From NCBI GenBank assembly GCA_946539635.1, contig CAMNHS010000045.1, positions 1 through 10,061 on the forward strand: a stretch of DNA of 10,061 nt, given 5' to 3'. The stretch comes from an uncultured Prevotellaceae bacterium (GTDB lineage: Bacteria; Bacteroidota; Bacteroidia; Bacteroidales; Bacteroidaceae). Of this stretch, positions 1 through 7,476 are shown piece by piece (position 1 is the first letter of the stretch; each line of letters begins with the position of its first letter). The notes under the pieces were generated by a model. It was not told the origin of the DNA and made no database searches. It was given only the letters and a program-made list of their open reading frames with translations. The position numbers and the translations under genes were made by a program.

Positions 1-516
1 GGTTCTCACCCACTAAACATTCTCGATATAGGAACTGGCAGCGGTTGCATCGCCATATCACTGGCATTACAAGAGAACACCAATGTCACAGCATGGGATA
101 TCAGTGAGAAAGCCCTTGCAATAGCTGGTAAGAATGCAGAAATGCTGGGGGCTACAGTTTCCTTTGAATGTCAGGATATTTTTAAAGCATCTTATCCCCA
201 AGCTCCACCTTGGGACATCATAATTAGTAACCCTCCATACATTTGTCACAAGGAAGCACCTGATATGGAGGCGAACGTACTTGACCATGAACCACACGAA
301 GCTCTATTCGTGCCTGATGAAGAGCCTTTGCTTTTCTATGAGGCAATAGGGAAATATGCACAACAGGGTTTGAAACTGAATGGTTTGTTGGCATTCGAGA
401 TAAATCCTCTTTATGCCAATCTGTTATATGATTCTCTTTCCCACCAAGGTTTTCATGATATCTCCATCATAAATGATTCCTTTGGAAAACAACGTTTTAT
501 TCTTTGCTACAGATGA
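1..516 (+). CDS. prmC: Release factor glutamine methyltransferase PrmC, 3' part (5' end outside window)
   Basis: The frame is open from base 1 to the TGA at 514-516 and gives the last 171 residues of a SAM-dependent methyltransferase. The SAM-binding motif I reads LDIGTGSGCIA near the start, an acidic residue follows the next strand (AWDIS), and the catalytic NPPY motif lies at bases 229-240 (ISNPPYI). The later FEINPLYANLL segment fits the C-terminal part of the HemK/PrmC family. PrmC methylates the glutamine of the GGQ motif in class I release factors, in the cytoplasm. The family is usually about 280 residues, so about 110 N-terminal residues (the release-factor-binding domain) should lie upstream of the window. 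Its stop overlaps the recX start (ATGA), suggesting co-translation. Assignment is confident because motif I and NPPY are both present; a DNA adenine methylase is less likely given the FEIN segment and the neighbour. Confidence 0.93.
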   Translation, partial: GSHPLNILDIGTGSGCIAISLALQENTNVTAWDISEKALAIAGKNAEMLGATVSFECQDIFKASYPQAPPWDIIISNPPYICHKEAPDMEANVLDHEPHEALFVPDEEPLLFYEAIGKYAQQGLKLNGLLAFEINPLYANLLYDSLSHQGFHDISIINDSFGKQRFILCYR

Positions 517-962
517 CAGAGCAACAGATACTCTCAAAACTGACCAGTATATGCTCCAAGGCAGAATACTGTAAATACGACATAGTCAGGAAGATGACCC
601 GCTGGGAGGTGTCAGAGGAACTTCAGGAGAAGATGCTGAAGTATCTTGTGAGCGAAGGATATATTGATGAAACACGTTTTGCCCGAGTATTTATCCGAGC
701 AAAGAAAGAATACAATCACTGGGGAGTAAAAAAAATTGAAAATGCTCTTTTTGCAAAGAGAATCTCAAGAGACATTTATGACCCTATACTAAAAGAAATC
801 TGCAATAATGATTATCACGATATTTTGAAATCATTATTGCAGAATAAAAAACGTTCTGTAAAAGCATCCAGCGATTACGAACTGCGGGGTAAACTCATAC
901 GCTTTGCAATGCAACGCGGCTTTACCTACGACCAAATATCAGAGATTATTGACGAACTCTGA
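513..962 (+). CDS. recX: Regulatory protein RecX
   Basis: This 149-residue protein fits the RecX family, which binds RecA filaments and modulates recombination and the SOS response. Visible signs are the small helical layout and the conserved YIDETRFARVFI segment (about residues 50-61), followed by WGVKKIENALFAKRISRDIYDPIL, the second helical repeat. A third repeat at the C-terminus reads LIRFAMQRGFTYDQISEIIDEL. I chose the ATG at 513 because it forms an ATGA overlap with the prmC stop; a TTG at 504 would add only three residues and overlap prmC further. It probably shares a transcript with prmC. It converges with the xylanase gene 26 bases away, and no clear hairpin terminator is seen between them. 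No recA is in the window. Confidence 0.9.
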   Translation: MTEQQILSKLTSICSKAEYCKYDIVRKMTRWEVSEELQEKMLKYLVSEGYIDETRFARVFIRAKKEYNHWGVKKIENALFAKRISRDIYDPILKEICNNDYHDILKSLLQNKKRSVKASSDYELRGKLIRFAMQRGFTYDQISEIIDEL

Positions 963-988
963 CATTGATATCTTTTTTAGCAGCCCAA

Positions 989-2845
989 TTACTTAAAAAC
1001 CTTCTTGCCATCCACAATATAGAATCCAGATGGGAGTTCCTCAATAGATGTCGCAGACATGCGAACACCATTGATATTGTAGATGCCTTTTGAGGTATCA
1101 ACTTTCTTTTCAGCCTTTACGTAGTCAATTTCTGTTGGTTCACCACCATTCAATCCACGTACAAAGCCAGCATAGACGTGCTTACGATAGCTGTTAACAT
1201 CCCATATTCCTACAGGAGTATTAGCACGCCATCCTCCTTGAGAATTATTATCATTAGCACACCATTGGCATATACCCCACTGCTGTTCTGGTGGAACAAT
1301 AGTCAGGTACTGCTTAATAATCCACTCATAGAAAGCAGCCATCTCCTTATGCTGTGCTTCTGTCATGCTACCTGTTGAAACACTGTTACCATTAATATCG
1401 TTGTAACCCATGTCCAATTCACTTACGCGAACCATCTTGCCAGACTTTGCCATGAGTTTGAACATACCGGTAATAGCATTCTTCAAATTATTTTGGGCAT
1501 TAGTATTCTTATTGAATGAAATGTGCATCTGGGTGCCTATACCGTCTATTTTTGTAACGCCATCAGCCTCCCATTTCTTTATCCAATTTACAAGAGACCA
1601 AAGTTTCTTACTGGCACTGATACCATCTTTTGTAACTATATCCCAAGTACCCTCAAGGTTGTAGTCATTGATGAACAGCTTCACATCCTCCGGACCATAT
1701 AAACGAGCCAAGCGGCATGCCTGACGGACATAATCCAAGTCACCCATATAGTCCTGCCAATAGAAGGCATCACCTCCAACATCCCATGTGCCACTATTGT
1801 AACCCTCGGAGTGCTGCAACGCATAGTTACCTTGACCATCATTGCCACCACCAGAGATAGCCTCGTTGACGAGATCCCAAGCCTTTACCTTGCCTCCACA
1901 AGCTAACATCATGCCCTTAATCCACTTATTCATAGCATAGACAAGGGTGTCATGTTTTTCCTGCTTTGTCTGTGGAATAGTTTTATCCTTATAGCCCTCA
2001 ATCTTGATTGTTCTGATATTCACAGTACCAACAAAATTTGGAACATGTACGAGTATAAAATTATTTGCCACAGTAGGCTTGACGTTTACTTCTACATCAT
2101 TCCACTCTGTGGTGAAAGGAATGCTGAAGCTTGCGCCACCTCCCCAATCTCCAAGTCTGCCATCCAGTTGACCAGAGCTCGTACCTTTTACAGTCATCGT
2201 CAGTTTATAGGTCTGTCCAGTTGTAAGCTGGATATTATCCATAGGCACGAACTGCACTTGCCAAGGATAGCTCGTAGTAGTCGTAACATTGAGACCCGTT
2301 GTCGTACCAAATGAAAGGGAAAAACCATACGTAGTTTGATTCGCTGTCCAACCATAGGTCTTTGTGACACGGAAATCCTTGCTGGCAAGTGTCACATACT
2401 CTTTGCCGCCACTTGGATCTGGTCTATCAGCCATCAGTTTCAACAGCCATGCCTTAGCCTGTTGTGAGTGCCAAGCAAGAGTATGACCATAAACGTTAAG
2501 GCCTGCCTTTGTTGCTGTATTCACATAGTTCGTAACTTTTATGAAGTTCATGTTACCATTACCATCTACGCAACTTGCCATTTTCATAGCATTACCAGCA
2601 ACAGTCTCTGTGAAGTTGGCATTAGTTAACTTATAAACCAGACCTTTCTGCAGATAAGCATCAACAGTAGTACCCACACCAAGTTTGAAGTTTGGGTACT
2701 TTGAATAGTCTATATACTCTTTGAGAGCCAAGTAATTATCCAAATAGCGATAGTTATTGTCATTTGGCTTACCCTGCTCGTACTTTTCCTGCGCCATAGC
2801 TGTGATTGACAGACTGGCAAGCAACAATAACAAAATCTTTTTCAT
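989..2845 (-). CDS. Secreted GH10 endo-1,4-beta-xylanase with an inserted carbohydrate-binding module
   Basis: The 618-residue protein starts with a type I signal peptide (MKKILLLLLASLSITAMA, likely cut before Q19). GH10 strand motifs follow in order: HTLAWHSQ (121-128), AWDLVNEA with acid/base E328, INDYN (392-396), GIGTQMHIS (435-443), VRVSELD with nucleophile E476, and WGICQWCANDNN (523-534). Between HTLAWHSQ and the acid/base strand lie about 145 extra residues (roughly 145-290), rich in Thr, Gly and aromatics and reading like a beta-sandwich CBM. This insertional layout is known from gut Bacteroidetes xylanases. The tail (586-618, GIYNINGVRM to LPSGFYIVDGKKV) resembles Prevotella C-terminal sorting-type domains, suggesting export beyond the periplasm; that is inferred. 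It should cleave internal beta-1,4-xylosyl bonds in xylan. No SusC/SusD or hybrid two-component genes are nearby. The start lies about 12 bases after the upstream gene, so co-transcription is likely. Confidence 0.93.
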   Translation of the reverse strand: MKKILLLLLASLSITAMAQEKYEQGKPNDNNYRYLDNYLALKEYIDYSKYPNFKLGVGTTVDAYLQKGLVYKLTNANFTETVAGNAMKMASCVDGNGNMNFIKVTNYVNTATKAGLNVYGHTLAWHSQQAKAWLLKLMADRPDPSGGKEYVTLASKDFRVTKTYGWTANQTTYGFSLSFGTTTGLNVTTTTSYPWQVQFVPMDNIQLTTGQTYKLTMTVKGTSSGQLDGRLGDWGGGASFSIPFTTEWNDVEVNVKPTVANNFILVHVPNFVGTVNIRTIKIEGYKDKTIPQTKQEKHDTLVYAMNKWIKGMMLACGGKVKAWDLVNEAISGGGNDGQGNYALQHSEGYNSGTWDVGGDAFYWQDYMGDLDYVRQACRLARLYGPEDVKLFINDYNLEGTWDIVTKDGISASKKLWSLVNWIKKWEADGVTKIDGIGTQMHISFNKNTNAQNNLKNAITGMFKLMAKSGKMVRVSELDMGYNDINGNSVSTGSMTEAQHKEMAAFYEWIIKQYLTIVPPEQQWGICQWCANDNNSQGGWRANTPVGIWDVNSYRKHVYAGFVRGLNGGEPTEIDYVKAEKKVDTSKGIYNINGVRMSATSIEELPSGFYIVDGKKVFK

Positions 2846-2857
2846 AACAAAAATTTA

Positions 2858-3733
2858 TTAATAGTCATCATCTGACAGGTCTGCAGCATCAAGTGACAGA
2901 TCATCAGGATCTTCTTCTATGGTGGTACGATAACTTTCTGCTGTCAGTTCATCTTCATCGATATCGTCGAGATCATCCTCATCAGCAACAGAGTACTTAT
3001 AGTCCATATCATCATCACTATCATCGCCATCCAAGTCATCATCCAAATCGTCATCTTGGTTGCGACGTTTACGTCTCTTCTTACCATCGTCCAAATCATC
3101 AAGACCTTCTTCATCATTGAAACGCAGACGCGGCTTGATGCTCATAGGCTTCACTTTAGCAAAAATAGCTTCTACCCAGCCTCCTTTTTCTATTTCAAGA
3201 CATTCATATCCGTCAGCCATCTTTAACTCATACAATCCACCTGGACGCTTGAGTCTTTCTGCTGGCACAACATTGGTAGAGATATCAAATCCTGACAAGA
3301 TAATATCCTTAACACCCTGATTAAGGCTATCCCATCCTCCACCAAAATTGCGATCGATAATTTCAAGAAGCTTGGCAGCTGAGATATGGCGAATATTCTC
3401 ATAGGTCAAGTCTGTTACCCTATTGATAGGCTTTTTCTTTATTGCCCACTTCTGGTCCTTGTGCCTGATAGGAATAACACCGACACGCATACCACGTGCT
3501 TCATACTTCTTTTCAATCTCACGTGCCATTCTACCTTTACCATCACCAACATTAGGAACCTCCTCCACATCAAAGGCGGTTTTGATGATATCCATGTAGT
3601 GTTCAGCATGTTCTTGGGCAGCATCCTCTTTATCAGGTTTCTGCCACATAAAGAAAATGTCACTCTCCTGCATATCCCAAATAGTTCCTTTGGTAAGGAA
3701 TCGCAGGCTCTTTGTATCTTTTATCTTCTGCAT
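2858..3733 (-). CDS. Protein of unknown function with a highly acidic C-terminal tail
   Basis: I do not recognise this 291-residue protein. The ordered-looking core (about residues 1-205) has no signal peptide or membrane segment and contains FLTKGTIWDMQESDIFFMWQ, VPNVGDGKGRMAREIEKKY, GVIPIRHKDQKWAIKKKP and NFGGGWDSLNQGVKDIILSGF. The last 86 residues (206-291) carry 41 Asp or Glu, interrupted by a basic patch KKRRKRR (218-224), and are probably disordered. A longer reading from an ATG at 3769 adds 12 residues, but that start lies at or upstream of a good promoter whose -7 box TAACTTTG is at 3749-3742. I therefore prefer the ATG at 3733, just behind the expected transcription start, giving a very short leader. 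The gene is directly upstream of the xylanase, but nothing visible ties it to xylan use. A tail of this kind can contact basic proteins or shield nucleic-acid-binding surfaces; this is speculation. Confidence 0.75.
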   Translation of the reverse strand: MQKIKDTKSLRFLTKGTIWDMQESDIFFMWQKPDKEDAAQEHAEHYMDIIKTAFDVEEVPNVGDGKGRMAREIEKKYEARGMRVGVIPIRHKDQKWAIKKKPINRVTDLTYENIRHISAAKLLEIIDRNFGGGWDSLNQGVKDIILSGFDISTNVVPAERLKRPGGLYELKMADGYECLEIEKGGWVEAIFAKVKPMSIKPRLRFNDEEGLDDLDDGKKRRKRRNQDDDLDDDLDGDDSDDDMDYKYSVADEDDLDDIDEDELTAESYRTTIEEDPDDLSLDAADLSDDDY

Positions 3734-3741
3734 AGTGGGCG

Positions 3742-3769
3742 CAAAGTTAGAAAAAAATATAAAACCCAA
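3742..3769 (-). promoter_or_regulatory. Bacteroidetes-type promoter for the acidic-tail protein and xylanase
   Basis: On the minus strand TAACTTTG (3749-3742) matches the -7 consensus TAnnTTTG. A TTG at 3769-3767 lies 17 bases upstream of it, a little short of the usual 19-21, so the -33 assignment is weak. Transcription would begin just before the ATG at 3733, giving a nearly leaderless mRNA and arguing against the upstream ATG at 3769. Confidence 0.6.
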
Positions 3770-3779
3770 TACATATTGG
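3766..3779. repeat. Perfect dyad CCAATA-CA-TATTGG over the minus-strand -33 region
   Basis: Two perfect 6-base arms are separated by 2 bases. The left arm covers the TTG proposed as the -33 element of the minus-strand promoter. Position and symmetry are compatible with an operator, but a dyad this short can occur by chance in AT-rich spacer DNA. Confidence 0.3.
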
Positions 3780-3824
3780 TATTACTGCAGAGGTCTTTTT
3801 ATACTTTTTTAAGAAAAAACCATT

Positions 3825-3840
3825 ATACACGTTTGTGTAT
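3825..3840. repeat. Perfect dyad ATACAC-GTTT-GTGTAT over the plus-strand -33 element
   Basis: Two perfect 6-base arms are separated by 4 bases, and the TTTG -33 element (3832-3835) sits at the centre. Its sequence differs from the dyad at 3766-3779, so if both are operators they probably bind different regulators. Short dyads occur by chance, so this is tentative. Confidence 0.35.
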
Positions 3841-3863
3841 GTATCAAAAAAGTAGTACCTTTG
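3832..3863 (+). promoter_or_regulatory. Bacteroidetes-type promoter for the mscS-led operon
   Basis: TTTG (3832-3835) and TACCTTTG (3856-3863) are separated by exactly 20 bases, a strong match to the Bacteroidetes housekeeping consensus TTTG-N19-21-TAnnTTTG. The expected start of transcription is about 3868-3872, leaving a leader of roughly 20 bases before the ATG at 3889. It is the only promoter of this quality I saw ahead of the plus-strand gene run. Confidence 0.75.
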
Positions 3864-3888
3864 CGCGCATAATTTTAATTTCAGCATT

Positions 3889-6243
3889 ATGCTTCAACGA
3901 TTTCATACATTTATCTCATTATTTCTATTGTTGCTATTTGTTCTTCCGACGCATGCAGTTCTGAAGGAAGATAGCCTCTCCAGTTCTCTTGCAATTCTTC
4001 GTCAAGAGTTGCAAAAGTATCACGATGAGTATAGCAGCAAGCAGGAGGAAATGAAGATAGCAGGTCAGTTGGTATTCAAGAGCCTCATGCAAACTATGCA
4101 GAGCAGTAACCAGAATGCCCTGATGCTTTATTCTCAAAAAGATGGTTACGTCTTTGACCTTGCATATGCCTGTCATGAAGCTACAGAGCAATACAAGCAA
4201 TTTGAAAAGCGTCTGATACCCTTCCGAGCTTATGTAGAAAAAAACAATGATGAGGTAGAGCGTTTTGACAGTCTTATAACAACTCTCCGCTCTATGCCTG
4301 TAATGATGCTTAATGACAAGGGAAAGACTGATCGCAATGTTTGTCTCGCCCTTGCTATAAATACACGCCGCATGGTAGTTGAGAGTCGGGAACAGCTGAA
4401 CGAATATATTGCGTACTATTCGTCAACAAAAGAACGTCTCAAAAATCTCAATGACTATGCTAACATTAAGTATGCTGAGATTCAGAATAACATTTTCAGA
4501 AATGGTGGTGATAACTATTTCACTATTCTCTCACGTTTTGGCTACTTCATCTCACAGATGCGCACCAGCATCGGGGAGAAATATATTCGCTACAATAATA
4601 TACGCTCTCAATGGGACAGCAGATGGATATTAGGATTGTTTATTGTCATACTTTTCTATGGTATGATAGCCATCATCCTAAACCAGATTATTGTCCGCTG
4701 GATAGGAACAAAGATAATACGCAGGGATGCCAGTGAATCCGTCAGGGAATGGTTCTTGGCAAAACGCGCATGTATAATCCTTGCCTCTACAGCTGTAACC
4801 TTTGCCATCATTTTGGGTATTGTCAAGGCATTCTCCACCCAAAACTTCATAATTATGGCTTCAGGGTTGTTAGTACAATTCGCATGGCTCATGAGTGTCA
4901 TTATCATATCCATAATAATTCGTGTACAGGCAGGAAAGACAATGAATACCCTTTTCCTCTACATGCCTTTGCTCGTAAATGGATTCTTGGTGATAAGTTT
5001 CCGCGTAGTGCTGATACCTAATGCCCTTGTCAATCTCATCTTCCCCCCTATCCTGCTTATCTGTTGTCTTTGGCAATGGTTCGTACTTCGCAAGGAAATA
5101 GATGTTGAGAAGACAGATTTGTATTATGCCCATTTCTCACAGATAGTATTTATAGTTTCTCTGGTATGCTCCATGATAGGTTTCACACTGCTCTCTGTCC
5201 AAATATTGATATGGTGGATAATGCAGCTGACCTGCATACTGACTATCACTTGTCTCAGAGACTGGTATAAGGAGTTTTCAAAGAGGAACAAGCTAAACAG
5301 CAAGCCAATCAACCAGACTTGGGTACATAATTTTATATACTCTGTCATTTTACCAACCTCTGCTGTTGCCAGCGTCATGATAAGCCTTTATTGGGCTACA
5401 GAAGTATTCAACCTCAGCGACATGACACTCAACATGCTGACAAAGGACTTTGTCAACATAAAGAACTTCCGCGCCAGCGTTCTCGATATTGCCATTGTCA
5501 TTACATTGTGGTTTATATTTAACTATATCAACCGCACTGTAAAAGCTATTATCATGCAGAGCCTGAAACAACACGACCCAGACAATGCTGCACAGCGTTT
5601 CATGATGATACGCAACATTCTGCAGATTTTCATTTGGGGCGTATGGTTCATCATCACCCTTGCAGTCTTCAATGTCTCAAGCACTTGGCTCGTGGTAATC
5701 TCCGGAGGTCTGTCAACAGGTATCGGTTTTGCATCCAAGGATATTCTGGAGAACATCTATTACGGCATCTCGCTCATGACAGGACGCATCAAGATTGGCG
5801 ACCTTATCATCTGTGATGGTGTGAGAGGACGTGTATCTTCCATCTCATATATCTCCACAACTATTGATACTACTGATGGTTCCGTGATAGCATTCCAAAA
5901 CTCTCAGCTCTTTACTAAGAACTACAAGAATATGACACGCAATCATGGTTATGAGTGTCACATTCTTGATATCGGCGTGGCATATGGCACAAACATCAAG
6001 CAGGCAAAGAGTGTCATCCTTTCTGCTATCAGGGGTCTCGATTGTCTCGACCCTACCAAGGAGCCGAAAGTGGTATTAAAGGAATTCGGAGATTCTGCTC
6101 TCGTACTGAAGGTTATCGTGTGGGTAAATGTATTTACCCAGTATGTTGATGACGGCGAAGTGCTCGAAGCTATTTACGATGCCCTCAACGCCAATAACAT
6201 CGAGATACCATTCCCACAGATTGACGTTCACAACAGGTCATAG
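3889..6243 (+). CDS. Large MscS-family mechanosensitive ion channel
   Basis: The 784-residue protein has a signal-peptide-like start (residues 1-23, ending LPTHA) and a helical, charged, probably coiled-coil periplasmic region (about 25-240). About ten or eleven hydrophobic segments follow from residue 246 onward. The C-terminal part is the conserved MscS core: the pore helix reads TWLVVISGGLSTGIGFASKDIL (599-620), then NIYYGISLMTGRIKIGDLI and the beta domain with VRGRVSSISYISTTIDTTDGSVI. It ends with the cytoplasmic cage region (IPFPQIDVHN). MscS proteins open under membrane tension and release solutes in hypo-osmotic shock. E. coli MscS has 286 residues, so this belongs to the long MscK/MscM-like group with extra periplasmic and membrane parts. 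No Shine-Dalgarno sequence is visible, as usual in this phylum. It is the first gene behind the promoter at 3832-3863, and the next start is 12 bases after its stop. Confidence 0.92.
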   Translation: MLQRFHTFISLFLLLLFVLPTHAVLKEDSLSSSLAILRQELQKYHDEYSSKQEEMKIAGQLVFKSLMQTMQSSNQNALMLYSQKDGYVFDLAYACHEATEQYKQFEKRLIPFRAYVEKNNDEVERFDSLITTLRSMPVMMLNDKGKTDRNVCLALAINTRRMVVESREQLNEYIAYYSSTKERLKNLNDYANIKYAEIQNNIFRNGGDNYFTILSRFGYFISQMRTSIGEKYIRYNNIRSQWDSRWILGLFIVILFYGMIAIILNQIIVRWIGTKIIRRDASESVREWFLAKRACIILASTAVTFAIILGIVKAFSTQNFIIMASGLLVQFAWLMSVIIISIIIRVQAGKTMNTLFLYMPLLVNGFLVISFRVVLIPNALVNLIFPPILLICCLWQWFVLRKEIDVEKTDLYYAHFSQIVFIVSLVCSMIGFTLLSVQILIWWIMQLTCILTITCLRDWYKEFSKRNKLNSKPINQTWVHNFIYSVILPTSAVASVMISLYWATEVFNLSDMTLNMLTKDFVNIKNFRASVLDIAIVITLWFIFNYINRTVKAIIMQSLKQHDPDNAAQRFMMIRNILQIFIWGVWFIITLAVFNVSSTWLVVISGGLSTGIGFASKDILENIYYGISLMTGRIKIGDLIICDGVRGRVSSISYISTTIDTTDGSVIAFQNSQLFTKNYKNMTRNHGYECHILDIGVAYGTNIKQAKSVILSAIRGLDCLDPTKEPKVVLKEFGDSALVLKVIVWVNVFTQYVDDGEVLEAIYDALNANNIEIPFPQIDVHNRS

Positions 6244-6255
6244 CAATAAGAATAA

Positions 6256-7476
6256 ATGCTACAACATATAACTGCCATAATACTTTCCATCCTGTGTGTT
6301 TCCGGAGTGTGCCATGCACAGTCCAGCGACTCGCTGATTGTGCAGGAACTACGCGGTTATGGCGTCACATTTTCTCATGACAACCATGTGAAGCTCCTCA
6401 CCAACGGCAGGGAAAAGTTTGCAGCAGAGTTTCAGGCTATACGCAATGCACGCTACAGCATTCATTTGGAATACTTCAATTTCCGTAACGACAGCATAGG
6501 GAATGCCCTCTTCCGTCTTCTCGAACAGAAAGCGGAAAGCGGAGTGAAGGTGCGTGCATTGTTCGACGCCTTTGGAAACAAGAGTAATAACCGTCCGCTA
6601 AAGAAAGAACATCTCGAACATATGCGTCAGCATGGTGTCGAGATAGAGGTGTTCGACCCTATCGGCTTTCCGTGGATTAACAATGTGATGCATCGCGACC
6701 ACAGAAAGATTGTTGTCATCGACGACAGCATTGCCTTCATCGGGGGCATGAATGTTGCAGATTACTATATCCACGGCACTCCCAAGATTGGTGCCTGGCG
6801 CGATATGCATTGTTCCATTACGGGAACGGAAGTTTCTACGTTGCAGAAGATTTTTCAGCGTGCATGGAAACAGGAGACAGGACGCGATGCCATTAATGAT
6901 TCATCCCTGACTTCGCCAAAGGGAAATATGATGGTGGGCATAATAAATCGCGAGCCACACAAGACGAACAAGATAATGCGGCAGTTCTATATCTCTTGTT
7001 TCGACAATGCCAAGGATACCATCCGTCTTGTTAATCCATACCTCTCGCTGACACACAGCGTAAAAAAGGCTATCAAGAGAGCACTGAAACGTGGACTGCA
7101 TATTGAGATTATGATGTCCCAGAAGAGTGACATACCTATGGAACCGGACGCATCCTTCTATCATCTTCACTGGATGATGAAACGTGGTGCCAAGGTATAT
7201 ATCTTCCAAGACGGTTTTCATCATACAAAGGTAATCACCGTTGACGGCAAGCTGACTACCGTCGGCTCTTGCAATCTTGATGCCCGCTCTCTGGCATGGG
7301 ATTATGAATGTAATGCCGTCATAGTAAATAAAGAAATCACCCGCCAGTTAGACCAACGTTTCATCAACGACAAAGCCAAGTCATTCCTGCTCACCCAAGA
7401 GTCGTGGGACAAATGGCGCAGCAGGTGGAAGAAGACGTATGGTTGGATGGCAAAAATGCTTAGCACATGGCTATAG
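6256..7476 (+). CDS. Exported phospholipase D / cardiolipin synthase family protein
   Basis: The 406-residue protein has two HKD motifs typical of the phospholipase D superfamily: HRKIVVID with H149, K151, D156, and HTKVITVD with H323, K325, D330. Each is followed by a conserved segment (FIGGMNVADYY; TVGSCNLDARS), the pattern of bacterial cardiolipin synthases, which join two phosphatidylglycerols into cardiolipin. Unlike E. coli ClsA, which has two N-terminal membrane helices, this protein starts with a cleavable-looking signal peptide (1-21, ending VCHA before Q22) and shows no other clear membrane segment. It would therefore act in the periplasm or at the outer face of the inner membrane. 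It follows the MscS gene by 12 bases and overlaps the sigma gene by 10. Coupling a tension-gated channel with a cardiolipin enzyme suggests an envelope or osmotic adaptation unit; that is inference. Another PLD-type phosphotransfer activity remains possible. Confidence 0.85.
   Translation: MLQHITAIILSILCVSGVCHAQSSDSLIVQELRGYGVTFSHDNHVKLLTNGREKFAAEFQAIRNARYSIHLEYFNFRNDSIGNALFRLLEQKAESGVKVRALFDAFGNKSNNRPLKKEHLEHMRQHGVEIEVFDPIGFPWINNVMHRDHRKIVVIDDSIAFIGGMNVADYYIHGTPKIGAWRDMHCSITGTEVSTLQKIFQRAWKQETGRDAINDSSLTSPKGNMMVGIINREPHKTNKIMRQFYISCFDNAKDTIRLVNPYLSLTHSVKKAIKRALKRGLHIEIMMSQKSDIPMEPDASFYHLHWMMKRGAKVYIFQDGFHHTKVITVDGKLTTVGSCNLDARSLAWDYECNAVIVNKEITRQLDQRFINDKAKSFLLTQESWDKWRSRWKKTYGWMAKMLSTWL

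Noticed and set aside
504..512. Alternative TTG start for recX
   Set aside because: It adds only three residues and overlaps prmC more; the ATG at 513 makes the usual ATGA coupling.
963..988. Bidirectional terminator between recX and the xylanase gene
   Set aside because: Only 26 bases with a T-run at 972-977 and no convincing hairpin, so a terminator cannot be supported.
1952..2314. 120-residue plus-strand frame inside the xylanase gene
   Set aside because: Antisense to the CBM insert of a well-supported xylanase, without domain or start signals.
2893..3120. His/Tyr-rich 75-residue plus-strand frame
   Set aside because: The His and Ser runs come from the reverse complement of the GAT/GAC repeats encoding the acidic tail on the other strand.
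2858..3130. Tandem DNA repeat in the acidic-tail coding region
   Set aside because: The GAT/GAC-rich low complexity comes from Asp codons; units are irregular and no true tandem period is visible.
3734..3769. N-terminal extension of the acidic-tail protein from the ATG at 3769
   Set aside because: The extension would be encoded within and upstream of the -7 promoter box, so it would not be on the transcript from that promoter.
3803..3820. T-run / A-run inverted repeat (TTTTTT AAG AAAAAA) read as a terminator
   Set aside because: No GC-rich stem, and it lies between two divergent promoters where a terminator has no obvious purpose; likely an AT-rich spacer or UP-like region.
3386..3964. 192-residue plus-strand frame overlapping the acidic-tail gene and the divergent promoter region
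   Set aside because: It crosses both promoters and lies antisense to a gene with a good start and promoter; its composition (Leu/Phe/Tyr/Cys rich) looks like a reverse-strand shadow.
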